A model generated the notes under the pieces. That model saw nothing but the letters and a program-made list of their open reading frames with translations, did not search any database and was not told the DNA's origin. Shown piece by piece: positions 26,303 to 34,264 of a DNA stretch of 64,000 nt (position 1 is its first letter; the number at the start of each line of letters is the position of its first letter). The stretch comes from Streptomyces viridochromogenes DSM 40736 (GTDB lineage Bacteria > Actinomycetota > Actinomycetes > Streptomycetales > Streptomycetaceae). The position numbers and the translations under genes are program-made. The stretch spans positions 3,976,715 to 4,040,714 of the forward strand of contig NZ_GG657757.1 in assembly GCF_000158955.1 (NCBI RefSeq), given 5' to 3'.

Positions 26303-26329
26303 TTGTCACTCTCACCTTCAGAGTGCTAA
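26303..26329 (-). promoter_or_regulatory. CIRCE element (HrcA operator) of groEL2
   Basis: On the minus strand TTAGCACTC-N9-GAGTGACAA matches the CIRCE consensus TTAGCACTC-N9-GAGTGCTAA with two changes in one arm. It covers the predicted transcription start. A second, overlapping inverted repeat (26321-26346) uses the same arm with a mirror-oriented partner 8 bases away. Confidence 0.85.
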
Positions 26330-26334
26330 CGCAA

Positions 26335-26363
26335 TGATTAGCACTCGGGCATGCTGAGTGCAA
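26335..26363 (-). promoter_or_regulatory. groEL2 promoter
   Basis: On the minus strand TTGCAC (26363-26358) and TAATCA (26340-26335) are separated by exactly 17 bases, a good vegetative promoter. The start would fall near 26328, inside CIRCE, leaving a leader of about 150 bases. Confidence 0.7.
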
Positions 26364-26494
26364 GGCGCTCTCGCGAAGCGGGAGCTCGTTGAGGGGTGGC
26401 GGTCGGGTGACGGGCGGGCGCAAGCGCCTCCCCGGGATCGGGCGGTGCCGTCAGCCGCCCGCGAACACCGCCCGGCAGGGCTTTCGAACAGGCC

Positions 26495-26528
26495 GAAGGG
26501 CCCGTACCCCGGGGGGTACGGGCCCTTC
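26495..26528 (-). terminator. Cold-shock gene terminator
   Basis: GAAGGGCCCGTACCCC (26495-26510) and its exact complement GGGGTACGGGCCCTTC (26513-26528) form a 16-bp stem with a 2-base loop, 41 bases past the stop codon. Confidence 0.8.
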
Positions 26529-26568
26529 AGAGAAGACCTGCCGCTTGCGGTTTGTCGTGGTCGCGCGT

Positions 26569-26772
26569 TCAGGCAGCCACGCGAACCATGTCGGCCTGTG
26601 GGCCCTTCTGGCCCTGCGAGATCTCGAACTCGACCCGCTGGCCCTCTTCAAGGGTGCGGTACCCGTCCATCTGGATCGCGCTGTAGTGGACGAAAACATC
26701 CGCACCACCGTCGACCGCGATGAAGCCGTACCCCTTCTCCGCGTTGAACCACTTGACGGTGCCCTGAGCCAT
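26569..26772 (-). CDS. Cold-shock-domain protein
   Basis: A 67-residue Csp protein from ATG 26772 ([20 protein letters not shown]). The RNA-binding motifs RNP1 (KGYGFI) and RNP2 (VFVHY) are intact, followed by a typical [19 protein letters not shown]. These proteins melt mRNA structure; Streptomyces has many copies and this position beside groEL2 is conserved, from memory. A strong terminator follows. The upstream region of about 350 bases probably includes a long structured leader, as is usual for csp genes. Confidence 0.95.
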   Translation of the reverse strand: MAQGTVKWFNAEKGYGFIAVDGGADVFVHYSAIQMDGYRTLEEGQRVEFEISQGQKGPQADMVRVAA

Positions 26773-27125
26773 GCCTAACTCCCCTATTACTGGCCCTTGC
26801 ACAGACCCGCACTTCGCGGATCCGGGTCAGACCTCACCCCCCACGGATTGGGGGCGTGCGCCGGAACGCGTCGACCGCGGCTGAATGTATCTGTCCAACT
26901 GCCGTCTGCAACAGGTCAATCGGACGAGAATTCCGGACGCGCGGCATCCGGAATGTGGGGAGAATTCGTGCGACTTCAGGGCAAGTCGGGCCACACAAAG
27001 GGAACAAAAGCCGCGAAAGACACGCACACTTTGGCTACATCTTGTCGGGCGCGCGGCAGGAATTCAGGGCGCCCGATCACGGGATCGGGATCGCGTTCCC
27101 CAACTGTACCGCGCTCAATCACACA
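26773..27125. other. Intergenic region upstream of the cold-shock gene
   Basis: About 350 bases containing the presumed csp promoter and leader on the minus strand. TTGACC followed by GATACA appears near 26905-26935 but with a spacer of about 23 bases, too long to call a promoter. The region is AT-richer than coding DNA. I see no gene in it. Confidence 0.3.
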
Positions 27126-27164
27126 GAATTGCCCCCTCCGCTTCTCTCACGGAGGGGGCAATTC
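27126..27164 (-). terminator. cysO-like gene terminator
   Basis: GAATTGCCCCCTCCG (27126-27140) and CGGAGGGGGCAATTC (27150-27164) are perfect 15-base complements with a 9-base pyrimidine-rich loop, 57 bases past the stop codon of the cysO-like gene. Confidence 0.85.
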
Positions 27165-27220
27165 GATGAACTCTCGGTGACCGGCGTTACTCCGGGTAAC
27201 AATTAAACCGGTCGGCCGGT

Positions 27221-27496
27221 TCAGCCACCGGCGACCGCCGGGATGATCGACACGCCGGCACCGTCCGGCGTCGCCGTCTCGAGCCCCTGCTCGAACCGCA
27301 CGTCGTCGTCGTTCACGTACACGTTGACGAACCGCCGCAGCTTGCCCTGGTCGTCCAGGACGCGGGCGGCGATCCCGGTGTGGTTCTTCTCCAGATCGGC
27401 GATGACCTCGCCGAGGTTCGCGCCCTCGGCGGCGACCTCGGCCTGCCCGCCGGTGTAGGTACGCAGGATGGTGGGGATGCGAACGGTGACGCTCAT
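27221..27496 (-). CDS. cysO: CysO-like sulfur carrier protein (MoaD/ThiS family)
   Basis: A 91-residue ubiquitin-fold carrier from ATG 27496 with GGAGG upstream. The sequence (VTVRIPTILRTYTGGQ, RRFVNVYVNDDDVRF, SIIPAVAGG) closely resembles what I recall of mycobacterial CysO, including the AVAGG tail whose terminal Gly is thiocarboxylated to donate sulfur in an alternative cysteine pathway with CysM and Mec. It lies about 130 bases downstream of thrC on the same strand with a dispersed repeat between them. The cysM and mec partners are not in this window, so MoaD-type use is not excluded. Confidence 0.85.
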   Translation of the reverse strand: MSVTVRIPTILRTYTGGQAEVAAEGANLGEVIADLEKNHTGIAARVLDDQGKLRRFVNVYVNDDDVRFEQGLETATPDGAGVSIIPAVAGG

Positions 27497-27546
27497 CGGA
27501 ACATGACCTCCGGTTTTGTTGAAGCTACGGCTGGGGCGCACCCTCA

Positions 27547-27622
27547 GGGGCGCGGGGCTGTGTCGATTTGCGGCTCCGCCGCGTGGGCGCGACCAGCCCC
27601 CACGGGCCCGCAGCCGACAACG
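27547..27622. repeat. Dispersed GC-rich intergenic repeat, copy A
   Basis: Begins GGGGCGCGGGGCTG, contains the core TGCGGCTCCGCCGCGTGGGC and GCGCGACCAGCCCC, and ends GCAGCCGACAACG. Copies B (42959-43035) and C (60522-60600, inverted) share the core. The GCGGC-TCC-GCCGC centre forms a small hairpin. It lies between thrC and the cysO-like gene. Confidence 0.8.
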
Positions 27623-27623
27623 A

Positions 27624-28910
27624 TCAGACAAGCCCGGCCTCACGGAACGAGTCCAGATTGGGCCGAATGGTCGCAGTCAGCCCCGTGCCCGCCACCGCGT
27701 CCAGCGTCTTCAGACCATCCCCGGTGTTGAGCACGACGGTGGTCTTGCCGGGGTCGAGCACCCCGCTCTCGATCAACTTGCGCGTGACACCCACCGTCAC
27801 ACCCCCGGCGGTCTCCGCGAAGATCCCCTCGGTCCGCGCGAGCACCTTGATCGCATCCACGACCTGCTCGTCGTTCACGTCCTCCACCGCCCCACCCGTA
27901 CGGCGCGCGATGTCGAGCACGTACGGCCCGTCCGCCGGGTTGCCGATGGCGAGGGACTTGGCGATGGTGTCCGGCTTCTGCGGGCGGACCACGTCGTGCC
28001 CCGCCTTGAACGCCGTCGACACCGGCGAGCAGCCCTCGGCCTGCGCACCGAAGATCTTGTACGGCTTGTCCTCGACGAGACCGAGCTTGATCAGCTCCTG
28101 AAGACCCTTGTCGATCTTCGTGAGCTGCGAGCCGGAGGCGATCGGCACGACCAGCTGGTCCGGGAGCTGCCAGCCGAGCTGCTCGCAGATCTCGTACGCG
28201 AGGGTCTTCGACCCCTCCGCGTAGTACGGACGCAGGTTGACGTTGACGAAGCCCCAGCCCTCGCCGGCCGGGTCGCCGATCAGCTCGGAGCAGAAGCGGT
28301 TCACGTCGTCGTAGTTGCCCTCGATGCCGACGAGCTCGCCGCCGTAGACCGCGGCCATGACGACCTTGCCCTGCTCCAGGTCGTGCGGGATGAACACGCA
28401 GGAGCGGAAGCCGGCGCGGGCCGCCGCCGCGCCCACCGCTCCGGCGAGGTTGCCGGTGGAGGAGCAGGACAGCGTGGTGAAGCCGAAGGCGCGGGCGGCC
28501 TCCAGGGCCTGGGCGACGACGCGGTCCTTGAAGGAGTGCGTCGGGTTGCCGGAGTCGTCCTTGATGAAGAGCTTGCCCGCGTCGACGCCGAGCTCGCGCG
28601 CCAGGTTGTCGGCCTGGACGAGCTGGGTCCAGCCCGGGTTGATGTTCGGCTTGGTCGCCACGTCGGCCGGGACCGGCAGCAGCGGGGCGTAGCGCCAGAT
28701 GTTCGACGGTCCCGCCTCGATGCGCTTGCGGAGCTCTTCGGTTTCGTAGGCCGAGAAGTCGTAGGCGATCTCCAGCGGACCGAAACACTCCTCGCACGCG
28801 AAGACCGGGCCGAGGGGCACGCGGTGGCCGCACTCGCGGCAGCTCAGGGCGGCGGCGGGGCCGAGGTCGACGGTGGAGTTCTCGGTGCTTGCAACAGTCT
28901 GCGCAGCCAT
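27624..28910 (-). CDS. thrC: Threonine synthase
   Basis: A 428-residue PLP enzyme converting O-phosphohomoserine to threonine, from ATG 28910. The N-terminus carries a rubredoxin-like CxxC pair twice (LSCRECGH and FACEECFGP). The PLP Lys lies in PTHSFKDRVV near residue 125, and the phosphate-binding loop is CSSTGNLAGAVG near 150, with a late AETAGGVTVG. A SAM-I riboswitch lies immediately upstream, so expression should fall when SAM is plentiful, although threonine is not a direct SAM product; the shared precursor phosphohomoserine may explain this. Confidence 0.96.
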   Translation of the reverse strand: MAAQTVASTENSTVDLGPAAALSCRECGHRVPLGPVFACEECFGPLEIAYDFSAYETEELRKRIEAGPSNIWRYAPLLPVPADVATKPNINPGWTQLVQADNLARELGVDAGKLFIKDDSGNPTHSFKDRVVAQALEAARAFGFTTLSCSSTGNLAGAVGAAAARAGFRSCVFIPHDLEQGKVVMAAVYGGELVGIEGNYDDVNRFCSELIGDPAGEGWGFVNVNLRPYYAEGSKTLAYEICEQLGWQLPDQLVVPIASGSQLTKIDKGLQELIKLGLVEDKPYKIFGAQAEGCSPVSTAFKAGHDVVRPQKPDTIAKSLAIGNPADGPYVLDIARRTGGAVEDVNDEQVVDAIKVLARTEGIFAETAGGVTVGVTRKLIESGVLDPGKTTVVLNTGDGLKTLDAVAGTGLTATIRPNLDSFREAGLV

Positions 28911-28930
28911 ATGAGGCGAGGCCCTTTCTC

Positions 28931-29082
28931 CTCATCTTCCTCACGACGCATCTCGCCGTGAGACGGATTTGGCACCTTCCCTAGTCGGGAGCCTCGCGAA
29001 GTGGTCGCCAGTGACCTACGAGTACCGACTGGAGGGTTGCCGGGGCTTCATCGGGCCGTTTCCCTCTGCCCCTCTGGATGAG
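28931..29082 (-). promoter_or_regulatory. SAM-I (S-box) riboswitch in the thrC leader
   Basis: The minus strand holds the S-box core CGATGAAGCCCCGGCAACC, followed by a variable P3 arm, GAAGGTGCCAAATCC (the P4/J region), and a closing P1 stem pairing CTCATCC near 29082 with GATGAGG near 28931. The 3' edge is about 20 bases from the thrC ATG, so control is probably translational by hiding the ribosome site. Boundaries are approximate. Confidence 0.9.
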
Positions 29083-29238
29083 CTGTATGTGGTTGTAAAC
29101 AGCGGTTGACCCCGGACATGCGTTGGTCACCCGCGTTGTTCAAGACTGTAACCGACGACCAGGACAGTTGAGATAGTCGTCCGAACCGCGAGATGGATCA
29201 CAGGTCCGTCCCGCCGAAGAACGCAGAGGAGCGCCACG

Positions 29239-30183
29239 GTGCTGGAAGAAGTCGAGCGCTGGCTGAGCACCCGTTCCTGGTCCGCGGCTGATCGCCCGCT
29301 CCACCAGATACTGGCCGCCAAGCAGCGCACGGGCCAGACGGTCAGCGTCGTGCTGCCCGCGCTCAACGAGGAGGAGACCGTCGGCGACATCGCCGCCGTC
29401 ATCCGCCACGACCTGATGCGGCAGGTCCCGCTCGTCGACGAGCTCGTCGTCGTCGACTCGGGATCGACCGACCGTACGTCGGAGGTGGCCGCCGCCGCGG
29501 GTGCGACGGTGGTGCACCGGGACGCGATACTCCCGCGCCTGCCGGCCGTGCCCGGCAAGGGCGAGGTGCTGTGGCGTGCGCTGCTCGCCACCCGTGGGGA
29601 CGTCGTCTGCTTCGTCGACGCCGACCTGAGGGACTTCTCGTCCGAGTTCGTCTCCGGGATCGTGGGCCCGCTGCTCACCGATCCGGGCGTCGACCTGGTG
29701 AAGGCCATGTACGACCGCCCCCTGGCGGGCGCCGGCGGGCAGGGCGGCCGGGTCACCGAGCTGATGGCCAGGCCGCTGCTCAACATGCACTGGCCGCAGC
29801 TGGCCGGGTTCGTGCAGCCGCTCGGCGGCGAGTACGCGGCCCGTCGCTCACTGCTGGAGCAGCTTCCGTTCCCCGTCGGGTACGGCGTCGAGCTGGGCAT
29901 GCTGGTCGACGCCCTGCACCTGGTGGGGCTCGACGCGCTCGCCCAGGTGGACGTCGGGGTGCGCAAGCACCGGCACCAGGACGGGCAGGCGCTGGGCCGG
30001 ATGGCCGCCGCGATCTACCGCACGGCCCAGCTGCGGCTGGCCCGCGGGCATCTGGTCCGGCCGTCCCTGACCCAGTTCGAGCGGGGCGAGGACGGCTTCG
30101 AGCCGCGTACCTACTCCGTGGACACCGAGGAGCGTCCGCCGATGGTGGAGATCTCCGAGTACCAGGCGCGGCGGGCGGCCTGA
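29239..30183 (+). CDS. gpgS: Glucosyl-3-phosphoglycerate synthase
   Basis: A 314-residue GT81-type glycosyltransferase that makes glucosyl-3-phosphoglycerate from an NDP-glucose and 3-phosphoglycerate, the first step to glucosylglycerate and, in mycobacteria, methylglucose polysaccharides. GTG 29239 follows AGAGGAG. Family features are SVVLPALNEEETVGDI near residue 37, VVVDSGSTDRT near 72, the metal DxD-like FVDADLRDF near 130, and FVQPLGGEYAARRSLLEQLP near 195. It precedes otsA and otsB in the same direction. A gpgP phosphatase was not found nearby. Confidence 0.9.
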   Translation: MLEEVERWLSTRSWSAADRPLHQILAAKQRTGQTVSVVLPALNEEETVGDIAAVIRHDLMRQVPLVDELVVVDSGSTDRTSEVAAAAGATVVHRDAILPRLPAVPGKGEVLWRALLATRGDVVCFVDADLRDFSSEFVSGIVGPLLTDPGVDLVKAMYDRPLAGAGGQGGRVTELMARPLLNMHWPQLAGFVQPLGGEYAARRSLLEQLPFPVGYGVELGMLVDALHLVGLDALAQVDVGVRKHRHQDGQALGRMAAAIYRTAQLRLARGHLVRPSLTQFERGEDGFEPRTYSVDTEERPPMVEISEYQARRAA

Positions 30184-30256
30184 CCGGGGCCGTTTTCGGC
30201 CGAGTGGGGCAGGTCCGTACGTTTGAGCGTTTCCGGGCCGGGCTAGGTTGAGGTTT

Positions 30257-31645
30257 ATGGCTTCGACGTACGGTGCTGCCCAGGTTCTGGTGGCCTCCAA
30301 CCGCGGCCCGGTCTCCTACGCGCTCGGCGAGGACGGTTCGCTGAACGCCAAACGCGGCGGCGGCGGGCTGGTCTCCGGGCTCTCCGCGATCGGCTCGGAC
30401 GCGGACGCGCTGTGGGTGTGCTCGGCGCTGTCCGACGGCGACCGGGAGGCGGTCCGGCGTGGCGTCGGCGAGGACGGCGTACGGATGCTGGACATCCCGG
30501 CCGACGTGCACGCGGACGCGTACAACGGCATCGCGAACTCGGTGCTGTGGTTCGTGCACCACATGCTGTACCAGACGCCTCTGGAGCCGGTCTTCGACGC
30601 GGAGTTCCGGCGGCGGTGGACGTCGTACGAGACGTACAACCGGGCGTTCGCCGAGGCACTGGCGGAGGAGGCCGCGCAGGGCGCGGCGGTCGTGGTGCAG
30701 GACTACCACCTGACGCTGGTCCCGGGCATGCTCCGCGAGCTGCGGCCGGACCTGCGCATCGGCCACTTCTCGCACACGCCGTGGGCACCGCCCGAGTACT
30801 TCCGGATGCTGCCGGACGACGTGGCCGGGCAGGTGCTGCGCGGCATGCTGGGCGCGGACCGGCTGGGCTTCCTCACGCGGCGTTGGGCGGACGCGTTCGA
30901 GGCGTGCGCCGAGCGGTTCGCCGGCGGGCTCGGCGGCACGCGGATCGGCGTGCACGGGCTGGGGGCCGACGCGGACTTCCTGCGCAAGCGGGCCCATGAG
31001 CAGGACGTCGAGGAGCGGATCGTCGCCCTGCGCCAGGAGATCGGCGAGGACCGTCGCACCATCGTCCGGGTCGACCGCACCGAGCTGTCGAAGAACATCG
31101 TCCGCGGCCTGCTCGCCTACCGGCGGCTCCTGGAGACGCACGCCGAGTGGCGCGAGCGCGTGGTGCACGTGGCCTTCGCGTACCCGTCGCGGCAGGACCT
31201 CGCGGTGTACCGGGACTACACGGCCGAGGTGCGGCGGCTGGCGGACGAGATCAACGCCGAGTACGGGACGCCGGGCTGGACCCCGGTCGTCCTGAACCTC
31301 AAGGACGACTTCGCCCGCTCGCTGGCCGCGTACCGGCTGGCCGACGTGGCCCTCGTCAACCCCATCCGCGACGGCATGAACCTCGTCGCCAAGGAGGTCC
31401 CCGTCGTCTCCGACTCGGGCTGCGCGCTGGTGCTGTCGCGGGAGGCCGGTGCGTACGAGGAGCTCGGCGAGGACGCGATCACGGTGAACCCCTACGACAT
31501 CACCGGTACGGCGGCGGCCCTGCACGAGGCCCTGTCCATGCGCCCGGCGGAACGCGCGGAGCGAAGCAAGCGCCTCGCGGCGGCGGCGACCGCACTCCCG
31601 CCCGGGCAGTGGTTCCTGGACCAGCTCGACGCGTTGAGGGGCTGA
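30257..31645 (+). CDS. otsA: Trehalose-6-phosphate synthase
   Basis: A 462-residue GT20 glycosyltransferase forming trehalose-6-phosphate from NDP-glucose and glucose-6-phosphate. ATG 30257 has GAGG close upstream; the TTG at 30248 is less likely. The sequence shows VLVASNRGPVSYAL near residue 10, the acceptor-side VVQDYHLTLVPGML near 150, HFSHTPWAPPEYFRMLP near 175, VDRTELSKNIVRGLLAYRR near 275, and the C-terminal ALVNPIRDGMNLVAKE near 370. The otsB gene starts six bases after its stop. Confidence 0.93.
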   Translation: MASTYGAAQVLVASNRGPVSYALGEDGSLNAKRGGGGLVSGLSAIGSDADALWVCSALSDGDREAVRRGVGEDGVRMLDIPADVHADAYNGIANSVLWFVHHMLYQTPLEPVFDAEFRRRWTSYETYNRAFAEALAEEAAQGAAVVVQDYHLTLVPGMLRELRPDLRIGHFSHTPWAPPEYFRMLPDDVAGQVLRGMLGADRLGFLTRRWADAFEACAERFAGGLGGTRIGVHGLGADADFLRKRAHEQDVEERIVALRQEIGEDRRTIVRVDRTELSKNIVRGLLAYRRLLETHAEWRERVVHVAFAYPSRQDLAVYRDYTAEVRRLADEINAEYGTPGWTPVVLNLKDDFARSLAAYRLADVALVNPIRDGMNLVAKEVPVVSDSGCALVLSREAGAYEELGEDAITVNPYDITGTAAALHEALSMRPAERAERSKRLAAAATALPPGQWFLDQLDALRG

Positions 31646-31651
31646 TCACCG

Positions 31652-32506
31652 ATGACCGGTTCCCGTGCCACCGGCTCCGCCCTGCCGGAACCCACCACAC
31701 AGCCCGGACGCGAAGGTCTCGACGCCCTCCTCGCGCATCCGGGCAAGGCCTTGATCGGGCTCGACTTCGACGGGACGCTCGCCCCGATCGTGGCCGACCC
31801 CGAGAAGGCCCGGGCCCACCCCGAGGCCCTGTCCGCGCTGGCCGCGCTCGCGCCGAAGGTCGCCGCCGTGGCGGTGATCACGGGGCGGCCCGCCGAGGTG
31901 GCGGTGCGCAACGGCGGGTTCGCGGACGTTCCCGGGCTGGAGAACCTCGTCGTCCTGGGGCACTACGGCGCCGAGCGGTGGGAAGCCCGCAGCGGCGAGA
32001 CCAGCGCCCCCGAACCGCACCCCGGCGTCGCCGCGACCCGCGCCGAGCTGCCCGAGCTCCTCGACCGGCTCGGCGCCTCGCAGGGGACCTGGATCGAGGA
32101 GAAGGGCCGGGCGGTGGCCGTGCACACCCGCCGGGCCGCCGATCCGCAGGCCGCCCTGGACTCCCTGCGCGAACCGCTCGCCGGCCTCGCGGCCCGCCAC
32201 GGCCTGATCGTCGAGCCCGGCCGCATGGTCCTCGAACTCCGCCCGCCCGGCATGGACAAGGGCGTCGCGCTCACCGCCTTCGCCCGGGAAATCGCCGCCG
32301 GATCCGTCCTCTACGCCGGCGACGACCTCGGCGACCTCCCCGCCTACGCCGCCATCGAAAAACTCCGCTCGAACGGCACCCCGGGCCTACTGGTATGCAG
32401 CGGCAGCGACGAGGTGACCGAGCTCAGGGACCGGTCGGACCTGGTGGTGGACGGCCCGGAGGGCGTCGTACGCCTGCTGGCGGCACTGGCGGAGCGGCTC
32501 GGCTAG
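31652..32506 (+). CDS. otsB: Trehalose-6-phosphate phosphatase
   Basis: A 284-residue HAD phosphatase from ATG 31652 that dephosphorylates trehalose-6-phosphate. Motif I is LIGLDFDGTLAPIV near residue 38 (DxDGT), motif II VAVITGRP near 75, the Lys motif PGMDKGVAL near 200, and motif IV YAGDDLGDLPA near 220. It is co-transcribed with otsA, giving a complete OtsAB pathway for the osmoprotectant trehalose. The first 20 residues are an unconserved extension. Confidence 0.93.
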   Translation: MTGSRATGSALPEPTTQPGREGLDALLAHPGKALIGLDFDGTLAPIVADPEKARAHPEALSALAALAPKVAAVAVITGRPAEVAVRNGGFADVPGLENLVVLGHYGAERWEARSGETSAPEPHPGVAATRAELPELLDRLGASQGTWIEEKGRAVAVHTRRAADPQAALDSLREPLAGLAARHGLIVEPGRMVLELRPPGMDKGVALTAFAREIAAGSVLYAGDDLGDLPAYAAIEKLRSNGTPGLLVCSGSDEVTELRDRSDLVVDGPEGVVRLLAALAERLG

Positions 32507-32573
32507 GGCTGGTCGTTTGGATCATGGCGCAGGGCATCGGCAGCACCTGTCAACGGCCGGACACTCACGGTCC

Positions 32574-32858
32574 TCAGCGCTCCCCCCGGCGCCGCTCCCG
32601 CACCCGCCGCAACCGATTCACCGTCACCGGGTCATGGGCCAACGCCCGCGGATCGTCCAACAGGGCGTTCAGCAGCTGGTAGTACCGCACAGGCGCCAGC
32701 CCCAACTCCTCCCGCACAGCCCGCTCCTTCGCCCCGGGCCCGGCGAACCCACGGCGTTCGAGCGCGAGAATCTCCCGCTCCCCGCGCCCGAGCCCCACCC
32801 CGTCGTCGTACTCCTCGTCCATGCCCGGCACGGTAACGCCCCGCACCGACAGCGGCAC
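32574..32858 (-). CDS. DUF3263 family protein
   Basis: Up to 94 residues from GTG 32858, which overlaps the TAG of the upstream lipoprotein gene by one base (TAGTG), suggesting coupled translation; an internal ATG at 32822 would give 82 residues. The family signature is clear: REILALERRGF, GAKERAVREELGLAPVRYYQ and LLDDPRALAHDPVTVNRLRR. DUF3263 is a small actinobacterial helix-turn-helix-like fold of unknown role. Confidence 0.85.
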   Translation of the reverse strand: MPLSVRGVTVPGMDEEYDDGVGLGRGEREILALERRGFAGPGAKERAVREELGLAPVRYYQLLNALLDDPRALAHDPVTVNRLRRVRERRRGER

Positions 32859-34126
32859 TACTCCGCGCTCTCCGCCCGGCTCGCCTCCGCCTGGAGCCGG
32901 CTGAGGACGCCCGAGGGGCTGCCACCGGGGGCGACCGCCTTGCCGATCTGCTGCTTCACCTGCGCGCTGACGTCGGCCCAGGAGGTCTTGCCGGCCGGGT
33001 AGAGCTCGGAGGACGGCAGCTCGTCCAGGAACGTCCTGAGGTGCCGGTCCTGGCCCGAGGCGGCCATGGCCGAGGACGCGGAGCTGGTGACCGGCAGCAG
33101 GTCGTACTCACGGGAGAAGGCCAGCACGTTCTTCTCGCTGTAGACGAAGTCGAGGAAGTCACCGACCTGGTCGCGGTGCCCGTTCTTACGGAACGCCGTC
33201 ATCCAGTCGGCGACACCGAGCGTGGAGCTGGTCGTCCCCTCCTTGCCCGGCGTCGGCACCATGCCGTACTTCACGCCCGCCTTGGCGGCGATCTTCGCCA
33301 GGGACGGGTGCCCGTTGAGCATGCCGACGTCGCCCTTGGCGAAGGCGGCGAACGCCGCGGCCCGGTTGAGCTCGCCGGGCGCGACCGGCCCGGTCAGTCC
33401 CTTGCCGACCAGGTCGTCCTTCAGCCAGGCGAAGGTGTCGATGTTCTCCGGGGAGTCGATGCCGTAGCTGTCGACGCTGTCGGTGTAGCCGCCCCCGCCG
33501 CTGAGCATCCACTGCATGGTCTCGGCCTGCGCCTCCTCCGGGCCGAGGGGCAGCGCGTAGGGGTACTCCACTCCCTCGGCCTTGAGCGCCTCGGCGTCGT
33601 CGGCCAGGTCCTCCCAGGTCTCGGGCGGGGTGATGCCGGCCTTGTCGAAGAGGGTCTTGTTGTAGAAGAGCACACGCGTCGAGGAGGCGAACGGCAAGCC
33701 GTACTGCACGCCCTTGACCTGTCCCGCGGTGGCCAGCTGCCCGACGAAATCGGCCTGCACGGGTATGGAGAGCAGGTCGTCGGCCTTGTAGAGCTGGTTG
33801 TGGGCCGCGTAGTCGGCGTACGCGCCGATCTGCGCCATGTCCGGCGGGTCACCGGCGGCGACCATCTCGCGGACCTTGCGGTCGACGTCGTTCCAGGAGT
33901 AGACGCTGACGTCGATCTCCACGTCCGGGTGCTCGGCCTCGTACTCCTTGACGAGCTTGTCCCAGTACTTCTGCGAGCTGTTGGCCGCGTTGTCGCCGTA
34001 GTCGGCGGCGACCAGCTTCAGCGTCAGGCCGGCGGATCCGCCCGTCATGCCGCAGCCGCCGAGGACCGCCGTCATGCCCAGCGCGGACACCACCGCGATC
34101 GTCCCTGCCATCCACCGCCGCTGCAC
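32858..34126 (-). CDS. Carbohydrate ABC transporter substrate-binding lipoprotein
   Basis: A 422-residue extracellular sugar-binding lipoprotein. GTG 34126 follows GGGGAAG and gives MQRRWMAGTIAVVSALG with lipobox LGGC near residue 25. The body is family-1 solute-binding (VSVYSWNDVDRKVREMVAAG, GLPFASSTRVLFYNKTLFDK, WEDLADDAEALK). No permease genes are adjacent, so it must use permeases encoded elsewhere, with MsiK a likely ATPase. It is divergent from nagK across two DasR-like sites, so a GlcNAc-containing sugar is the probable ligand, by inference. Confidence 0.88.
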   Translation of the reverse strand: MQRRWMAGTIAVVSALGMTAVLGGCGMTGGSAGLTLKLVAADYGDNAANSSQKYWDKLVKEYEAEHPDVEIDVSVYSWNDVDRKVREMVAAGDPPDMAQIGAYADYAAHNQLYKADDLLSIPVQADFVGQLATAGQVKGVQYGLPFASSTRVLFYNKTLFDKAGITPPETWEDLADDAEALKAEGVEYPYALPLGPEEAQAETMQWMLSGGGGYTDSVDSYGIDSPENIDTFAWLKDDLVGKGLTGPVAPGELNRAAAFAAFAKGDVGMLNGHPSLAKIAAKAGVKYGMVPTPGKEGTTSSTLGVADWMTAFRKNGHRDQVGDFLDFVYSEKNVLAFSREYDLLPVTSSASSAMAASGQDRHLRTFLDELPSSELYPAGKTSWADVSAQVKQQIGKAVAPGGSPSGVLSRLQAEASRAESAE

Positions 34127-34202
34127 CGCTGTTCTTCCCCACCCTGGCGTCGCCGCCGTAACCGTGGCGTCGCCGCCACCGAAAAGTTTTCGATATTCGG
34201 AA

Positions 34203-34218
34203 TAAGGTCTACACCACG
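34203..34218 (-). promoter_or_regulatory. DasR-like operator, first of two in the nagK divergent region
   Basis: The minus strand contains TGGTGTAGACCT, matching TGGTCTAGACCA except at two positions. It lies about 80 bases before the sugar-binding lipoprotein start and 47-62 bases before nagK. Confidence 0.55.
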
Positions 34219-34220
34219 TG

Positions 34221-34236
34221 AGTGGACTAGACCTCT
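34221..34236 (+). promoter_or_regulatory. DasR-like operator, second of two, upstream of nagK
   Basis: AGTGGACTAGACCTCT matches the dre consensus AGTGGTCTAGACCACT at 14 of 16 positions. It lies 28 bases before the nagK GTG, where a bound repressor would block the promoter. The nagKA operon is an established DasR target in S. coelicolor. Confidence 0.75.
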
Positions 34237-34264
34237 TGCGGGTCCCCGGGTCACACTGTTCTCC

